Shown here in pieces: positions 1 through 9,884 of a DNA stretch of 64,000 bases (its first letter is position 1; the number at the start of each line of letters is the position of its first letter). Both the position numbers and the translations under genes were made by a program. The notes under the pieces were generated by a model. That model saw nothing but the letters and a program-made list of their open reading frames with translations. It did no database searches and was not told the DNA's origin. This DNA is from JAMXLO01 sp963819855 (GTDB taxonomy: Bacteria; Pseudomonadota; Alphaproteobacteria; Acetobacterales; Acetobacteraceae): contig CAWFYC010000029.1 of assembly GCA_963819855.1 (NCBI GenBank), forward strand, positions 21,790 through 85,789, given 5' to 3'.

Positions 1-632
1 CGGGTGCGCGATTCTACCAGGCCTCGTCATCGGAAATGTTCGGGCAGGCGCAGGAGCCGCAACAGAACGAACGCACACCGTTCTATCCGCGCAGCCCCTA
101 TGCCGTCGCCAAGCTGTTCGCCCATTGGATGACCGTCAACTACCGCGAATTGTTCGGCATGCATGCGTCGTCCGGGATTCTGTTCAACCATGAAAGCCCG
201 CTGCGCGGGATCGAGTTCGTCACCCGGCGCATCACCGATGGCGTGGCACGGATCAAGCTTGGCCTTGCGCGCGAGCTGTCATTGGGCAATCTCGAGGCAA
301 GGCGGGACTGGGGGCACGCGAAAGACTACGTGCGGGCGATGTGGCTGATGATGCAGCAGGACAAGCCGGATGATTACGTCGTGGCGACGGGCCGCACCAC
401 CAGCGTGCGCGGCTTTTGCGAGCTCGCGTTCTCTTATGTCGGCCTCGATTACCACGATCATGTGGTGACGCGAGACGCACTGAAGCGTCCGGCGGAAGTT
501 GACTTCCTGCTCGGCGATGCAGGCAAGGCGCGACAGCAACTCAACTGGGAACCGACGATCGTCCTGGAGGATCTGGTGAGCGAGATGGTCGAGGCCGACC
601 TGGCGCGGCATCGCACCAACCTGAGCAGGTAA
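1..632 (+). CDS. gmd: GDP-mannose 4,6-dehydratase, 3' part (5' end outside window)
   Basis: The reading frame is open from the first bases of the window and enters at the SSSEMFG motif typical of GDP-mannose 4,6-dehydratases, so only the C-terminal two thirds are present. The YPRSPYAVAK segment carries the catalytic Tyr and Lys of extended short-chain dehydrogenases, and NHESPLRG is a substrate-loop signature of Gmd. The enzyme converts GDP-D-mannose to GDP-4-keto-6-deoxy-D-mannose in the cytoplasm. It stops one base before the next gene, a nucleotide-sugar reductase, so the two form a short operon that supplies a GDP-6-deoxyhexose for surface polysaccharide. The N-terminal Rossmann glycine motif lies outside the window and cannot be checked. 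Confidence 0.93.
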   Translation, partial: GARFYQASSSEMFGQAQEPQQNERTPFYPRSPYAVAKLFAHWMTVNYRELFGMHASSGILFNHESPLRGIEFVTRRITDGVARIKLGLARELSLGNLEARRDWGHAKDYVRAMWLMMQQDKPDDYVVATGRTTSVRGFCELAFSYVGLDYHDHVVTRDALKRPAEVDFLLGDAGKARQQLNWEPTIVLEDLVSEMVEADLARHRTNLSR

Positions 633-633
633 C

Positions 634-1560
634 ATGGCAGCGACGGAACCGCGGCGCATCCTGGTGACAGGAGCATCTGGCTTCGTGGGCCGTCATCTTC
701 TGCCGGCGTTGCAGGCATCATTCGCCGGCGTCCAGGTGTTCGCGGGACATGTCGATGTCACCGATCGCAACGCCGTTTCCAACCTGGTGCGCGACGCGCG
801 GCCCGATGCCTGTATTCATCTTGCGGCGATCACCACGGTTGCGGACGCAAGGCAGAACCCGGATCGCGCATGGCAGGTCAACCTGCATGGCACGCTCAAC
901 CTGGCACGGGCGGTACTCGACCATGTGCCCGACTGTCGATTGTTGTTCGCCTCCAGCGCTGAGATCTATGGCAGGTCGTTCGCGGATGGCCGACCGCTGG
1001 ACGAAACCGCGACGCTGGTGCCGATGAACAGTTACGCGGCAACCAAGGCTGCCGCCGACCTGGCATTGGGCGCGATGGCGAGCGATGGCCTTCGCATCGT
1101 GCGTTTGCGCCTGTTCAATCACACCGGACCAGGCCAGTCCGATGATTTCGTGGTGCCGGCGTTTGCCCGCCAGATCGCCATGATCGAATCCGGCCGCCAG
1201 GCGTCACCGCTGCGGGTGGGCGGGCTCGACAGCAGGCGCGACTTCCTCGACGTGCGCGATGTGTGCGGTGCCTATGTCGCCTGCCTGCGCCGCGGCGCGG
1301 ACCTGACGCCGGCAACTATCCTCAACATCGCCTCCGGCGTGCCACGTCGTGTCGGCGACATTCTCAGTGAATTGCTCGACCTGGCCGAACTGCGTACCGA
1401 GATCACCACCGACGCCGGGCGGCTGCGCGGCCCCGAGATCCTGAGTGCGAGCGGCGACGCCGGTCGCGCGCGCATGCTGCTTGGCTGGGCGCCGGCCATC
1501 GCGTGGCGACAGACGCTGGCGGATGTGCTGGCCGATTGTCGCGCGCGCGTGGCCGGCTGA
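634..1560 (+). CDS. rmd: GDP-6-deoxy-4-keto-mannose reductase (extended SDR)
   Basis: This 308-residue protein opens with the NAD(P)-binding motif GASGFVG near residue 13 and has the catalytic pattern YAATK near residue 134, as in extended short-chain dehydrogenases. It follows gmd after one base, which suggests it reduces GDP-4-keto-6-deoxy-D-mannose. Rmd gives GDP-D-rhamnose. The related GDP-L-fucose synthase would also be an epimerase and normally has a longer, distinct C-terminal domain, so Rmd is preferred from length and context. Other 4-keto reductases or epimerases cannot be excluded without alignment. The two glycosyltransferases that follow fit use of the product in LPS or exopolysaccharide. 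Confidence 0.8.
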   Translation: MAATEPRRILVTGASGFVGRHLLPALQASFAGVQVFAGHVDVTDRNAVSNLVRDARPDACIHLAAITTVADARQNPDRAWQVNLHGTLNLARAVLDHVPDCRLLFASSAEIYGRSFADGRPLDETATLVPMNSYAATKAAADLALGAMASDGLRIVRLRLFNHTGPGQSDDFVVPAFARQIAMIESGRQASPLRVGGLDSRRDFLDVRDVCGAYVACLRRGADLTPATILNIASGVPRRVGDILSELLDLAELRTEITTDAGRLRGPEILSASGDAGRARMLLGWAPAIAWRQTLADVLADCRARVAG

Positions 1561-1568
1561 TCGCTGTC

Positions 1569-2795
1569 CTACGGCAGGCTCAGTCCGATGCCGCGCAGCG
1601 CCGCAAGCAGTGGTGCGATGCCGAGACGCGCTGTCGCGGTCGCTGCTGCCTGCGCGCCCAGTGCGGTTCGTTCGTTCGCGTCGTCCGCCAATCGGCGCAG
1701 GTGCGCGACGGCCATCGCCTGATCCGGCTCCGCCCAGGACGCGTCGGCATAGACCTGCCGCGGATCTTGCGCGGGGATCAGGCGATGGCCGACCAGCGCG
1801 GCGCTCTCGGCATCCATGAATGTCATGTTGCCCGACCAGCCGGTGGCGATCACCGGCCTGCCCAACAGCATGGCTTCGGCGAGCACCAGTCCGAAGCCCT
1901 CGCTGCGATGCAGTGACAGCACGATGTCGGACGCTGCGGTCAGCGCATGCACATCGGCGGTGGGAAATGTCCGGGTTTCCAGCCGGATGTTCGACGCGGC
2001 GCCGACCGCGTCGACGATGCGCGCGAAGTCGTCCGGAGCGTGCTCGCGATTGCCGACCTTCAGCAACAGGATGCGATCGCCGCGCTCGCCGAACGCAGCG
2101 CGAAACGCGGCAATCGCCGCCAGCGGATTCTTGCGCTCGAACGAGGATGCGAGATTAAACGAGACCAGCACCACAACGGCATCTCGCGGCAAGCCGAAGG
2201 CGGCGCGGTCCAGTGCGGACGGCTCAGGCCTGGCGATCGCCAGCGGCAACGGCACCACCCGCACCCGTCCCGGCAGCAACGGCTCGACGGCGGCGGCAAC
2301 GAAGTCCGAGGGAACCCAGACTTCATGCACGAATCGCGCGCCGGCGCGCCATTCAGGCGGCACCGTCGGCAATTCCCACAGCCAGTAGCCGATGACGCGC
2401 CGACCGCGCACCAGCGAGCGCGGCAGGCGGAACAGCACCCACGGCAGCAGCGGCGCGTTCACGTGCAGAAGCAGCGGTACGCCCGGCGGCGGCATTTCCG
2501 AGGCGACGGCGAAATCCGCAGTGTGGGCCGGCAGCAGGTTGCCGACGTCGATGGTCCAGTTCGGCACGCCGGCGCGCTGCATCCCGCGGGAGATCAGCCG
2601 TGCGGCTTCGCCCAGGCCCGACGCACGCGACACCTCGCCCGCGATCGCAACGCCATCGACGGTCGCCGGTGGTGTGCGGTCGATTCCCGGCGCGAGCATC
2701 GACGTGAACCAGGTCATCATCCGACGACGCTGCCGGATGGGCAGTTGGCGCCACAGACGATGCGCAAGGCGAGGGTGAAATCCGGACGCGGCCAT
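1569..2795 (-). CDS. GT4-family glycosyltransferase
   Basis: The protein is about 408 residues long when started at the ATG at 2795. The frame is open much further upstream, but that extension is low-complexity and would overlap the divergent gene. The C-terminal half has the retaining GT-B features: a nucleotide-sugar binding Rossmann fold and an EX7E-type motif in SEGFGLVLAE, followed by GRPVIAT. The N-terminal half contains GLGEAARL, a common start of the acceptor domain in this family. It converges on rmd, with 8 bases between the stop codons. It probably adds a sugar during O-antigen or exopolysaccharide assembly; donor and acceptor are unknown. Confidence 0.82.
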   Translation of the reverse strand: MAASGFHPRLAHRLWRQLPIRQRRRMMTWFTSMLAPGIDRTPPATVDGVAIAGEVSRASGLGEAARLISRGMQRAGVPNWTIDVGNLLPAHTADFAVASEMPPPGVPLLLHVNAPLLPWVLFRLPRSLVRGRRVIGYWLWELPTVPPEWRAGARFVHEVWVPSDFVAAAVEPLLPGRVRVVPLPLAIARPEPSALDRAAFGLPRDAVVVLVSFNLASSFERKNPLAAIAAFRAAFGERGDRILLLKVGNREHAPDDFARIVDAVGAASNIRLETRTFPTADVHALTAASDIVLSLHRSEGFGLVLAEAMLLGRPVIATGWSGNMTFMDAESAALVGHRLIPAQDPRQVYADASWAEPDQAMAVAHLRRLADDANERTALGAQAAATATARLGIAPLLAALRGIGLSLP

Positions 2796-2917
2796 TGGCT
2801 GTGCTGCACCGTAGGACGCGCGGGACAGCCTAGCCAGATGTTGATCACGAGTCGGCGGCGGCACTACAACGAAGCGAAAGCATCCAGGCCTTGGCTGCGC
2901 AATGGAGACCTCGGAAG

Positions 2918-4387
2918 GTGACAACGACTGTCTGGATCGATGTCGAAGACCTGTTCGAGTACGCGCTCCATTACTCTCGCCCAAGCGGGATCCAGCGTCT
3001 GGCGTACCAACTGTATCATTCGCTGCACACCCAGCACGGCGACTCGGGACTGGTGCGTTTCGTCCGCCACAACACCGCCCGGAATACCTTCTACATCGTG
3101 ACGTGGCCCGAGGTGGCGGCCGTATTTGATCGTTTGGCGGCCGGAAAGCAGCCAGAGACGGCACAATGGGACACCGAGTCTGCCTATGCCCGTCAGAGAC
3201 GATTCCTGCGCGGTTTGCTGCATCGATTATCGCCCGCCCTGCGTGCGTCGCTGATCAAGGCGCTCAGGTTGCAGGGTCAGGCGTTTCGCGCCTGGTGGCA
3301 ATTTGCGCGAACCACCGTATCGGCTGCTCGTTCGGTGGCGACGCGACTTTCCACCTCCGGCCGTGCTGACGTCGATCGCGGCGACTTCGTCAGCCAGACG
3401 ACCCGTGGCGACGTGGTGCTCGCCCTTGGGTCGCATTGGTCGCATCCTGAATACGCCAGGCTCATCCGGGCGCAGCGTGAAAAATATGGCTTACGGTTCG
3501 GCCTGATGGTCTACGACCTTGTCACCGTGCGCTGCCCCGAGTGGTGCGAGCGCGATCTGGCAAATGCATTCCGCACCTGGTTCGATGATCTCCTGCCGTT
3601 GTGCGACGTGGTGTTCGCCATTTCACAGGCCACGGCAGCGGACGTGACCGCGTATGCCCGCGACCTCGGTGTTGCGCTGCCGGGCGCGGTGATGCCGCTT
3701 CCACTCGGCACCAGCCTGAGCAGCGAGGCCCCGAGCGGTGATGCCGCCCGTAGCGACCGTCAGCCACCGCCGGGCAGCTACGTGCTGTTTGTTTCGACTA
3801 TCGAGGCGCGCAAGAACCACCTGCTGGTGTTCCGCATCTGGCGCAGGATGCTGGAGGAAATGCCCCGCGACCAGATACCCACGCTGGTGTTCGCCGGCCG
3901 CGTAGGCTGGTTGGTGAATGACCTGATGCAGCAGATCATCAACACCGATTACCTTTCCGGGCGGCTTGTGCTGATCGAGAACGCCTCCGACCCCGAGATC
4001 GCCTCACTGTATCGAGGCTGCCTGTTCACGGTGTACCCGTCCTTCTTCGAAGGCTGGGGTCTTCCGGTGACGGAGAGCCTGGCATTCGGCAAGCCGTGCC
4101 TGATCTCCGATCGTACATCCTTGCCGGAGGCGGGCGGCAACCTGGCGCGCTATCGGGACCCGGAGGACCTGCATGGATGGTATGCCGCGATCCGTCAGAT
4201 ACTTGAGGACCGGGCGCAATTGGCTGAATGGGAGTCACAGATCCGACGCGAGTTCGAGCCGGTACCTTGGTCTGCCACGATTGACGCACTGATTGGTGGA
4301 CTGTCGCACCTCCTGGCGGACGAGTCCCGGGATCATCCGGGCATCGCTGCCGGCTCGCCGGAAGTTGCCGCTGCGGGGGCAGACTGA
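2918..4387 (+). CDS. GT4-family glycosyltransferase
   Basis: About 489 residues. I prefer the GTG at 2918, which has purine-rich sequence just upstream and gives an N-terminus reading TTTVWIDVEDLF; a TTG at 2891 is the alternative. The C-terminal third has the GT-B signature FFEGWGLPVTESLAFG, whose paired Glu residues bind the donor, and LPEAGG. The N-terminal part includes RPSGIQRL, seen in large rhamnosyl- or mannosyltransferase-like proteins that build polysaccharide backbones. It is transcribed divergently from the preceding glycosyltransferase, with about 120 bases between the starts that should hold both promoters. Its role in the same surface polysaccharide is inferred from position. 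Confidence 0.85.
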   Translation: MTTTVWIDVEDLFEYALHYSRPSGIQRLAYQLYHSLHTQHGDSGLVRFVRHNTARNTFYIVTWPEVAAVFDRLAAGKQPETAQWDTESAYARQRRFLRGLLHRLSPALRASLIKALRLQGQAFRAWWQFARTTVSAARSVATRLSTSGRADVDRGDFVSQTTRGDVVLALGSHWSHPEYARLIRAQREKYGLRFGLMVYDLVTVRCPEWCERDLANAFRTWFDDLLPLCDVVFAISQATAADVTAYARDLGVALPGAVMPLPLGTSLSSEAPSGDAARSDRQPPPGSYVLFVSTIEARKNHLLVFRIWRRMLEEMPRDQIPTLVFAGRVGWLVNDLMQQIINTDYLSGRLVLIENASDPEIASLYRGCLFTVYPSFFEGWGLPVTESLAFGKPCLISDRTSLPEAGGNLARYRDPEDLHGWYAAIRQILEDRAQLAEWESQIRREFEPVPWSATIDALIGGLSHLLADESRDHPGIAAGSPEVAAAGAD

Positions 4388-4555
4388 TCCTCCGCTCGCA
4401 CTGCAATGCTGCATCGCAGCAAACAAGGAGGCGCCGGCGGCTTTGAAGCCGCAGAGTTGGTTGTGCACATGCTGATCCGGGATGAGCCAATGCCTGAGGC
4501 ACTCAATGCGGGACTTGCGGTTGGCCGTCGCGATGAAGCGCCAAGGTCCAATGCG

Positions 4556-5470
4556 ATGAACTGGGGCGCGATCGATCTCAATTTGTTGATTGTGTTCGAT
4601 GCGCTGATGCAGGAGCGCAACCTGACGCGCGCCGGCCGGCGGCTCGGTCTTAGCCAGCCGGCGACCAGTCATGCGCTCTCGCGCCTGCGTCTTATGCTCC
4701 ACGACGATCTGTTCATCCGCTCGCCTGACGGCATGCAGCCGACACCGCGAGCGCAGCAGATGGCCGAACCGATCCGCGACGCGCTGCGCGTGTTGCGTCT
4801 CACGCTGGAACCCGAGGATTTCGACCCGGCGCAATCATCGCGCGGCTTCACACTGGTCGTGAACAACTACGCGGCCCGGGCTGTGGTCCCCACTCTGGCG
4901 CGCAAGGTGGGTGAAATCGCGCCCAACGTCACCCTGGATATTCGCCCCACCGGCATGGTTGATGTGCTGGATCAGTTGGATGCGGGTGGCGCCGATGTCG
5001 CCCTGAGCAGGCTGGTCGACGGCGGCGAGCGGTTCAAATGCGTGCGGGTCACGGATGACGATTATGTCGCACTGCTCGACCGGCAGCATGCGGCGGCGCA
5101 CGAGGCAGCGCTGTCCGCCGAGCGACTGGCGGAGATCCCGCATGTCGTCATCACTTCGAGCGGAGATGACACAAGCTTCATCGACGAAGCGCTCGAGCAG
5201 CGCGGCCTGGCACGCAAAGTGGCAACTCGCGTGCCATTCCTGTCGATCGTTCTGATGTTGGTGGGATCCGATCGGCTGACGGTCCTCCCGCGGCGAGCCG
5301 CCAACGGCCTCGCCGTGGTCTGTCCGCTGGTGGTGAAGGAACTGCCATTTGCTTCGCCGCGCATCGCCCTGTCGATGATCTGGCATCGGCGGCTCGACAA
5401 TCATCCTGCCCAGCGCTGGCTGCGGGGCATGATCCGGGCCTCGGCCCAGGGCGGCCGCACGGTGCCGTAA
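4556..5470 (+). CDS. LysR-family transcriptional regulator
   Basis: The ATG at 4556 gives 304 residues, the normal LysR length; an upstream in-frame ATG would add 50 unlike residues. Residues 5-65 form the winged helix-turn-helix, with NLTRAGRRLGLSQPATSHALSRL as recognition region (quoted in part: LGLSQPATSHALSRL). The remainder is a periplasmic-binding-like co-inducer domain. The DLNLL opening resembles the NodD/LinR-like branch, whose ligands are often aromatic. It lies in the same direction as the efflux and hydroxylase genes, separated by 125 bases, so it may control them. No classical T-N11-A operator was identified with confidence. Confidence 0.88.
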   Translation: MNWGAIDLNLLIVFDALMQERNLTRAGRRLGLSQPATSHALSRLRLMLHDDLFIRSPDGMQPTPRAQQMAEPIRDALRVLRLTLEPEDFDPAQSSRGFTLVVNNYAARAVVPTLARKVGEIAPNVTLDIRPTGMVDVLDQLDAGGADVALSRLVDGGERFKCVRVTDDDYVALLDRQHAAAHEAALSAERLAEIPHVVITSSGDDTSFIDEALEQRGLARKVATRVPFLSIVLMLVGSDRLTVLPRRAANGLAVVCPLVVKELPFASPRIALSMIWHRRLDNHPAQRWLRGMIRASAQGGRTVP

Positions 5471-5595
5471 TCCCGGGTTCGCGCCGCGCCTGACGCGGCA
5501 TTCCCCGGCTGCATGTGCCCATGCGTGACGTCGCACCTTGGGTGCGGCGTCGCCGCGTCGATATTGCAGCGCAGCATAATTGTCGGAGGGGTGAC

Positions 5596-6720
5596 ATGAG
5601 CAGGCGTATCGCCGTGCGGCTGGGGGCGGTGGTTTTGTGCGCGGCGGCGGCAGGGGCCGTTGCGATGCGCACATCGTCCGCGCAGCACTCCGTGCAAGCC
5701 CAGGACGAGAGCGCGCCGACTGCGGTTCCCGCCGGGGTCGCGAAGGCGGTCCGACAGGACGTGCCAATCTATGTCACCGGCGTCGGCACGGTGGAGGCCT
5801 ACCAGTCGGTGTTGATCCGTGCCCGCGTGGATGGAACGCTGGTGCGCGTTCCCGTCACCGAGGGTCAGGACGTGAAGCAGGGCGACCTGCTCGCGGTGAT
5901 CGACCAGCGACCCTATCAGGCAGCGCTCGATCAGGCCAACGCCAAGAAGGCGCAGGACGCAGCGTTACTGGCCAACGCGCGACGCGACCTGGCACGCTAT
6001 CAGTCGCTGTCGACCCAGGACTTTGCCTCGCGCCAGCAGGTCGATACGCAACAGGCTCTGGTCAACCAGTATGTCGCGATAGTGGCCGGCGATGACGCGG
6101 CGATCGAAGCGGCACAACTCAACCTGGCCTACTGTTTCATCACCTCACCGGTGGATGGCCGGGTTGGCTTGCGGCTGGTCGACCCCGGCAACCTGATCCA
6201 TGCGACCGACACCACCGGCATCATCACGGTCACGCAGATCCATCCTATCTCGGCAACTTTCACGCTGCCCCAGCAGGAGCTGCCACGGGTCCAGACGGAC
6301 ATGCGGAAGGGCAACCTGCCAGTGCTGGCGTACGCCGGTGACGACAGTACCGAACTCGATCAGGGCACGCTGCTGACGCCGGACAACACGATCGACGCCA
6401 CCACAGGCACGATCCGGCTGAAGGCGACGTTTCCAAACCTGCTAGACAAGCTCTGGCCCGGCCAGTTCATCAATGCGCACCTGCGGGTCGACATCGCTCA
6501 TGATGCGGTGACGGTCCCGCCTGCGGCAATCCAGCACGGTCCCGACGGGCTTTATGTCTACGTCGTCGGCCCCAACTCCACCGCAACGCGCGAGCCGGTC
6601 ACAGTGGGTTATCAGACCGCGCAGCGCGCGATCGTCACCAAGGGCCTCACCGGGGGCGAAGACGTGGTGGTGAGCGGTCAGTCCCGTCTCCAGGCGGGAA
6701 CCCGGATTGCCGCACAATGA
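5596..6720 (+). CDS. RND efflux periplasmic adaptor (membrane fusion protein)
   Basis: 374 residues from the ATG at 5596, which has a strong Shine-Dalgarno (GGAGGGG) five bases upstream. A signal or anchor segment of about 25 hydrophobic residues follows MSRRIAVRL. Then come the lipoyl half-motif around RARVDGTLV and EGQDVKQGDLLAVID, an alpha-helical hairpin (about residues 105-165), the second lipoyl half at SPVDGRVGLRLVDPGN, and beta-barrel and membrane-proximal domains. This is the MdtA/HlyD-like adaptor that links an inner-membrane RND pump to an outer-membrane channel. Its stop overlaps the pump start by four bases (ATGA), so the two are translationally coupled. No outer-membrane factor is encoded in the window. 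Confidence 0.93.
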   Translation: MSRRIAVRLGAVVLCAAAAGAVAMRTSSAQHSVQAQDESAPTAVPAGVAKAVRQDVPIYVTGVGTVEAYQSVLIRARVDGTLVRVPVTEGQDVKQGDLLAVIDQRPYQAALDQANAKKAQDAALLANARRDLARYQSLSTQDFASRQQVDTQQALVNQYVAIVAGDDAAIEAAQLNLAYCFITSPVDGRVGLRLVDPGNLIHATDTTGIITVTQIHPISATFTLPQQELPRVQTDMRKGNLPVLAYAGDDSTELDQGTLLTPDNTIDATTGTIRLKATFPNLLDKLWPGQFINAHLRVDIAHDAVTVPPAAIQHGPDGLYVYVVGPNSTATREPVTVGYQTAQRAIVTKGLTGGEDVVVSGQSRLQAGTRIAAQ

Positions 6721-9700
6721 GCATCTCCGCCCCGTTCATCCGCCGGCCGATCGCCACATCGCTGCTGATGGCTGCGATCCTGCTGGTCGGCCTCGCCGCC
6801 TACCCGCTGCTGCCGGTGGCACCGTTGCCGCAGGTGGACTTCCCGACCATCACGGTCACCGCGCAGTACCCCGGCGCGAGCCCCGACACCATGGCCTCCA
6901 GCGTCGCGGAGCCGTTGGAGACGCAGTTCAGCCAGATCAACGGCCTGGCGCAGATGACCTCGATGAACGTACTCGGCACCAGCACGATCACGCTGCAATT
7001 CGATCTCGACCGTGACATCGACGCGGCGCAGACCGACGTGCTGGCAGCGATCAACGCGGCCCAGGGCCAGCTGCCGAAAAACCTCCCGAACCAGCCGACC
7101 GTGCGCAAGATCAATCCCGCGGATGCGCCGATCTTCGTGCTGGCGGTGCAGTCCGACGCACTGCCGCTGACCGCGGTGGACGACTATGCCGAGAACATCC
7201 TGGCGCAGCATCTGTCGAAGATCTCCGGCGTCGCGCAGGTGGTGATCGGCGGGCAGCAGAAGCCGGCCATCCGGGTCCAGATCGACCCGGCGAAGCTCGC
7301 GTCGATGGGTCTGACATTGGAAGACGTACGGACCGCGCTGACCAATGCGACGGTCAACAGCCCGAAGGGCAGCATCGACGGTCCTGACCGGTCCTATACG
7401 GTGCTGGATGACGACCAGCTCACCACGCCCGCGCCGTACAACGACGTTGTCATCGCGTGGCGCAATGGTGCGCCGGTGCACGTCGGCGATGTCGGTCAGG
7501 CGGTGCGCGGGCCGCAGAACCGCGAGCTCGCAGCATGGCAGAACGGCAAGCGTGGCGTGCTGCTGCTCGCCTTCAAGCAGCCCGGCGCCAACGTCATCGA
7601 CACGGTCGAGCGCATCAAGGCGGCGCTGCCGGCGCTGGAGGCGTCGATCCCGCCCGCCGTGCACGTCTCCACCATCGTCGACCGCACGCAGACCATCCGC
7701 GCCTCGGTCAACGATGTTGAATTCACCCTGGCGCTGTCGATCGGCCTGGTGGTGATGGTGATCTTCCTGTTCCTGCGCAGCGTATGGGCAACCATCATCC
7801 CCAGCGTGACGGTCCCGCTTGCTCTCGTCGGCACGCTGGGTGCGATGTACCTGCTGGGGTTCAGCCTCGACAACCTGTCGCTGATGGGCCTGACAATCGC
7901 GGTCGGGTTCGTTGTCGACGATGCGATCGTCATGTTGGAGAACATCTATCGCCATATCGAGGATGGCATGAAGCCGATGGATGCCGCGATCAAGGGCGCC
8001 GGCGAGATCGGCTTCACCATCGTCTCGATCAGCCTGTCGCTGGTCGCGGTGTTCATCCCGCTGCTGCTGATGGGCGGTATCGTCGGCCGGCTGTTCCGCG
8101 AGTTCGCGATGACCGTGTCGATCACCGTGCTGGTCTCGGCGGTGGTCTCGCTGACCCTGACGCCGATGATGTGCTCGCGCTTCCTGACCAACCATCGCAC
8201 CCAGCACGGCAGGCTCTATCGTCTCGTCGAGGCCATGTTCGACGCCATGCTGGCCTTCTATCGCCGCACGCTCGACGTGGCGCTGCGGTTCCGCTTCTGC
8301 ACGCTGCTGGTGTTCATCGCGACCGTGACGATCACCGCGATCCTGTTCGTGGTGATCCCGAAAGGCTTCTTCCCCACCCAGGACGTCGGCCTGATCATCG
8401 CCATTTCGGAAGGGGCGCAGGACGCCTCCTACCAGCAGATGGCAAGGCTGCAGGTACAGCTCAACGACATCGTTGCCCATGATCCGGCCGTCGCCTCATT
8501 CGCATCCCAGGTCGGCGCGGGCACCGCGGGCCAGCAGGGCAATGACGGCCGGATGTACATCAACCTGAAGCCCTGGGATCAACGTCCCAATGACGGGGTG
8601 ATGCAGGTGATCGCCCGGCTCTCGAAGAAGGCGCAGGCGATCCCGGGCGTGCAACTGTTCATGCAGCCCGCGCAGGACATCAATGTCGGCGGCCGGCTGT
8701 CCCGCACGCTGTACCAATACACGCTGCAAGACTCCGACAGCGCGGAGCTGAACAGTTGGGCGCCGAAGGTGTTGCAGCAGATGCAGGCCTTGCCGATACT
8801 GCGCGATGTTGCCACCGACCAGCAGATCGCGGGCACCACGGCGACGCTGAGCATCGATCGCACCACGGCGCAACGCTTCGGCATCGAGCCGCAGCAGATC
8901 GACGACACGTTGTACGACGCATTCGGCCAACGTGAAGTGACGCAGTATTTCACTCAGCTCAATTCGTACTTCGTGATCCTGGAGGTGCCGCCGCAACTCG
9001 AGGGCGATCTCACGACGCTGCGCAAGCTCTATGTCCGCGCGCCGAACGGCCAGGCGGTTCCGCTGGCCACCCTGGTGCACGTGGACACGCAACCCGTCAC
9101 CCCGCTCGCGGTCAATCACCAGAGCCAGTTCCCGGCGGTGACGATATCGTTCAACCTGGCACCAGGTGCCGCTCTCGGCGATGCGGTGACGGCGATCAAC
9201 CGCATCAGCAACACGCTGCACGCGCCGTTGTCGCTGCAAGGCAGCTTCCAAGGCTCCGCGCAGGCGTTCCAGACTTCGCTGAGTTCGGAGCCGTACCTGA
9301 TCGCCGCCGCACTGGCCGCCGTCTACATCATCCTGGGCGTGCTGTACGAGAGCTACATCCTGCCGCTGACGATTCTGTCGACACTGCCATCGGCCGGCGT
9401 CGGCGCCTTGCTGATGCTCATGCTCGCGCACACCGATCTCTCGGTGATCGCGATGATCGGCATCATCCTGCTGATCGGCATCGTAAAGAAGAACGGCATC
9501 ATGATGGTTGATTTCGCCATCCATGCCGAACGCAACGAAGGCGCGCGACCCGATGAGGCGATCCGGCAGGCGTGCCTGCTGCGGTTCCGGCCAATCCTGA
9601 TGACGACGATGGCGGCCTTGCTGTCGGGCCTGCCGCTGATGCTGGAGAGCGGCGCGGGATCGGAGCTGCGGCAGCCTCTCGGCTACGCCATGGTGGGCGG

Positions 9701-9845
9701 ATTGTTGTTGAGCCAGGTGCTTACCCTCTACACGACCCCGGTCATCTACCTCTATCTCGACCGGCTGCAGCACTGGCTGGCGCCGCAGCGGCGATCGCGC
9801 CTGTCCTACCTGGCGGCAAGACTCGGCGAAGCCGGCGCCGACTGA
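6717..9845 (+). CDS. RND multidrug efflux permease (HAE-1, MdtB/MdtC-like)
   Basis: 1042 residues, the standard length of HAE-1 RND pumps. It starts with the usual SAPFIRRPIATSLLM before the first membrane helix. Two periplasmic porter and docking loops follow helices 1 and 7. The conserved GLTIAVGFVVDDAIVMLENI in TM4 contains the proton-relay Asp pair, and KKNGIMMVDFA marks the TM10 Lys region. IPKGFFPTQD is typical of the MdtB/MdtC/MuxB branch. It exports lipophilic compounds from the inner leaflet or periplasm using the proton motive force. Only one pump gene is present, whereas MdtBC has two, so it is probably a homotrimer. It is coupled to the upstream adaptor and followed 39 bases later by the hydroxylase genes. 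Confidence 0.95.
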   Translation: MSISAPFIRRPIATSLLMAAILLVGLAAYPLLPVAPLPQVDFPTITVTAQYPGASPDTMASSVAEPLETQFSQINGLAQMTSMNVLGTSTITLQFDLDRDIDAAQTDVLAAINAAQGQLPKNLPNQPTVRKINPADAPIFVLAVQSDALPLTAVDDYAENILAQHLSKISGVAQVVIGGQQKPAIRVQIDPAKLASMGLTLEDVRTALTNATVNSPKGSIDGPDRSYTVLDDDQLTTPAPYNDVVIAWRNGAPVHVGDVGQAVRGPQNRELAAWQNGKRGVLLLAFKQPGANVIDTVERIKAALPALEASIPPAVHVSTIVDRTQTIRASVNDVEFTLALSIGLVVMVIFLFLRSVWATIIPSVTVPLALVGTLGAMYLLGFSLDNLSLMGLTIAVGFVVDDAIVMLENIYRHIEDGMKPMDAAIKGAGEIGFTIVSISLSLVAVFIPLLLMGGIVGRLFREFAMTVSITVLVSAVVSLTLTPMMCSRFLTNHRTQHGRLYRLVEAMFDAMLAFYRRTLDVALRFRFCTLLVFIATVTITAILFVVIPKGFFPTQDVGLIIAISEGAQDASYQQMARLQVQLNDIVAHDPAVASFASQVGAGTAGQQGNDGRMYINLKPWDQRPNDGVMQVIARLSKKAQAIPGVQLFMQPAQDINVGGRLSRTLYQYTLQDSDSAELNSWAPKVLQQMQALPILRDVATDQQIAGTTATLSIDRTTAQRFGIEPQQIDDTLYDAFGQREVTQYFTQLNSYFVILEVPPQLEGDLTTLRKLYVRAPNGQAVPLATLVHVDTQPVTPLAVNHQSQFPAVTISFNLAPGAALGDAVTAINRISNTLHAPLSLQGSFQGSAQAFQTSLSSEPYLIAAALAAVYIILGVLYESYILPLTILSTLPSAGVGALLMLMLAHTDLSVIAMIGIILLIGIVKKNGIMMVDFAIHAERNEGARPDEAIRQACLLRFRPILMTTMAALLSGLPLMLESGAGSELRQPLGYAMVGGLLLSQVLTLYTTPVIYLYLDRLQHWLAPQRRSRLSYLAARLGEAGAD

Positions 9846-9884
9846 CCGCCCCGACAATCTGATGCAAACCGAAGGAGCGAAATC

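Noticed and set aside
1503..2921. several plus-strand frames opposite the first glycosyltransferase, and its 123-codon N-terminal extension
   Set aside because: Low-complexity Arg/Pro/Gln text; the extension overlaps the divergent glycosyltransferase gene and lacks family similarity.
6678..8480. 600-codon minus-strand frame in the RND pump gene
   Set aside because: His/Gln/Arg-rich antisense shadow caused by high third-position GC; the plus-strand protein is clearly the pump.
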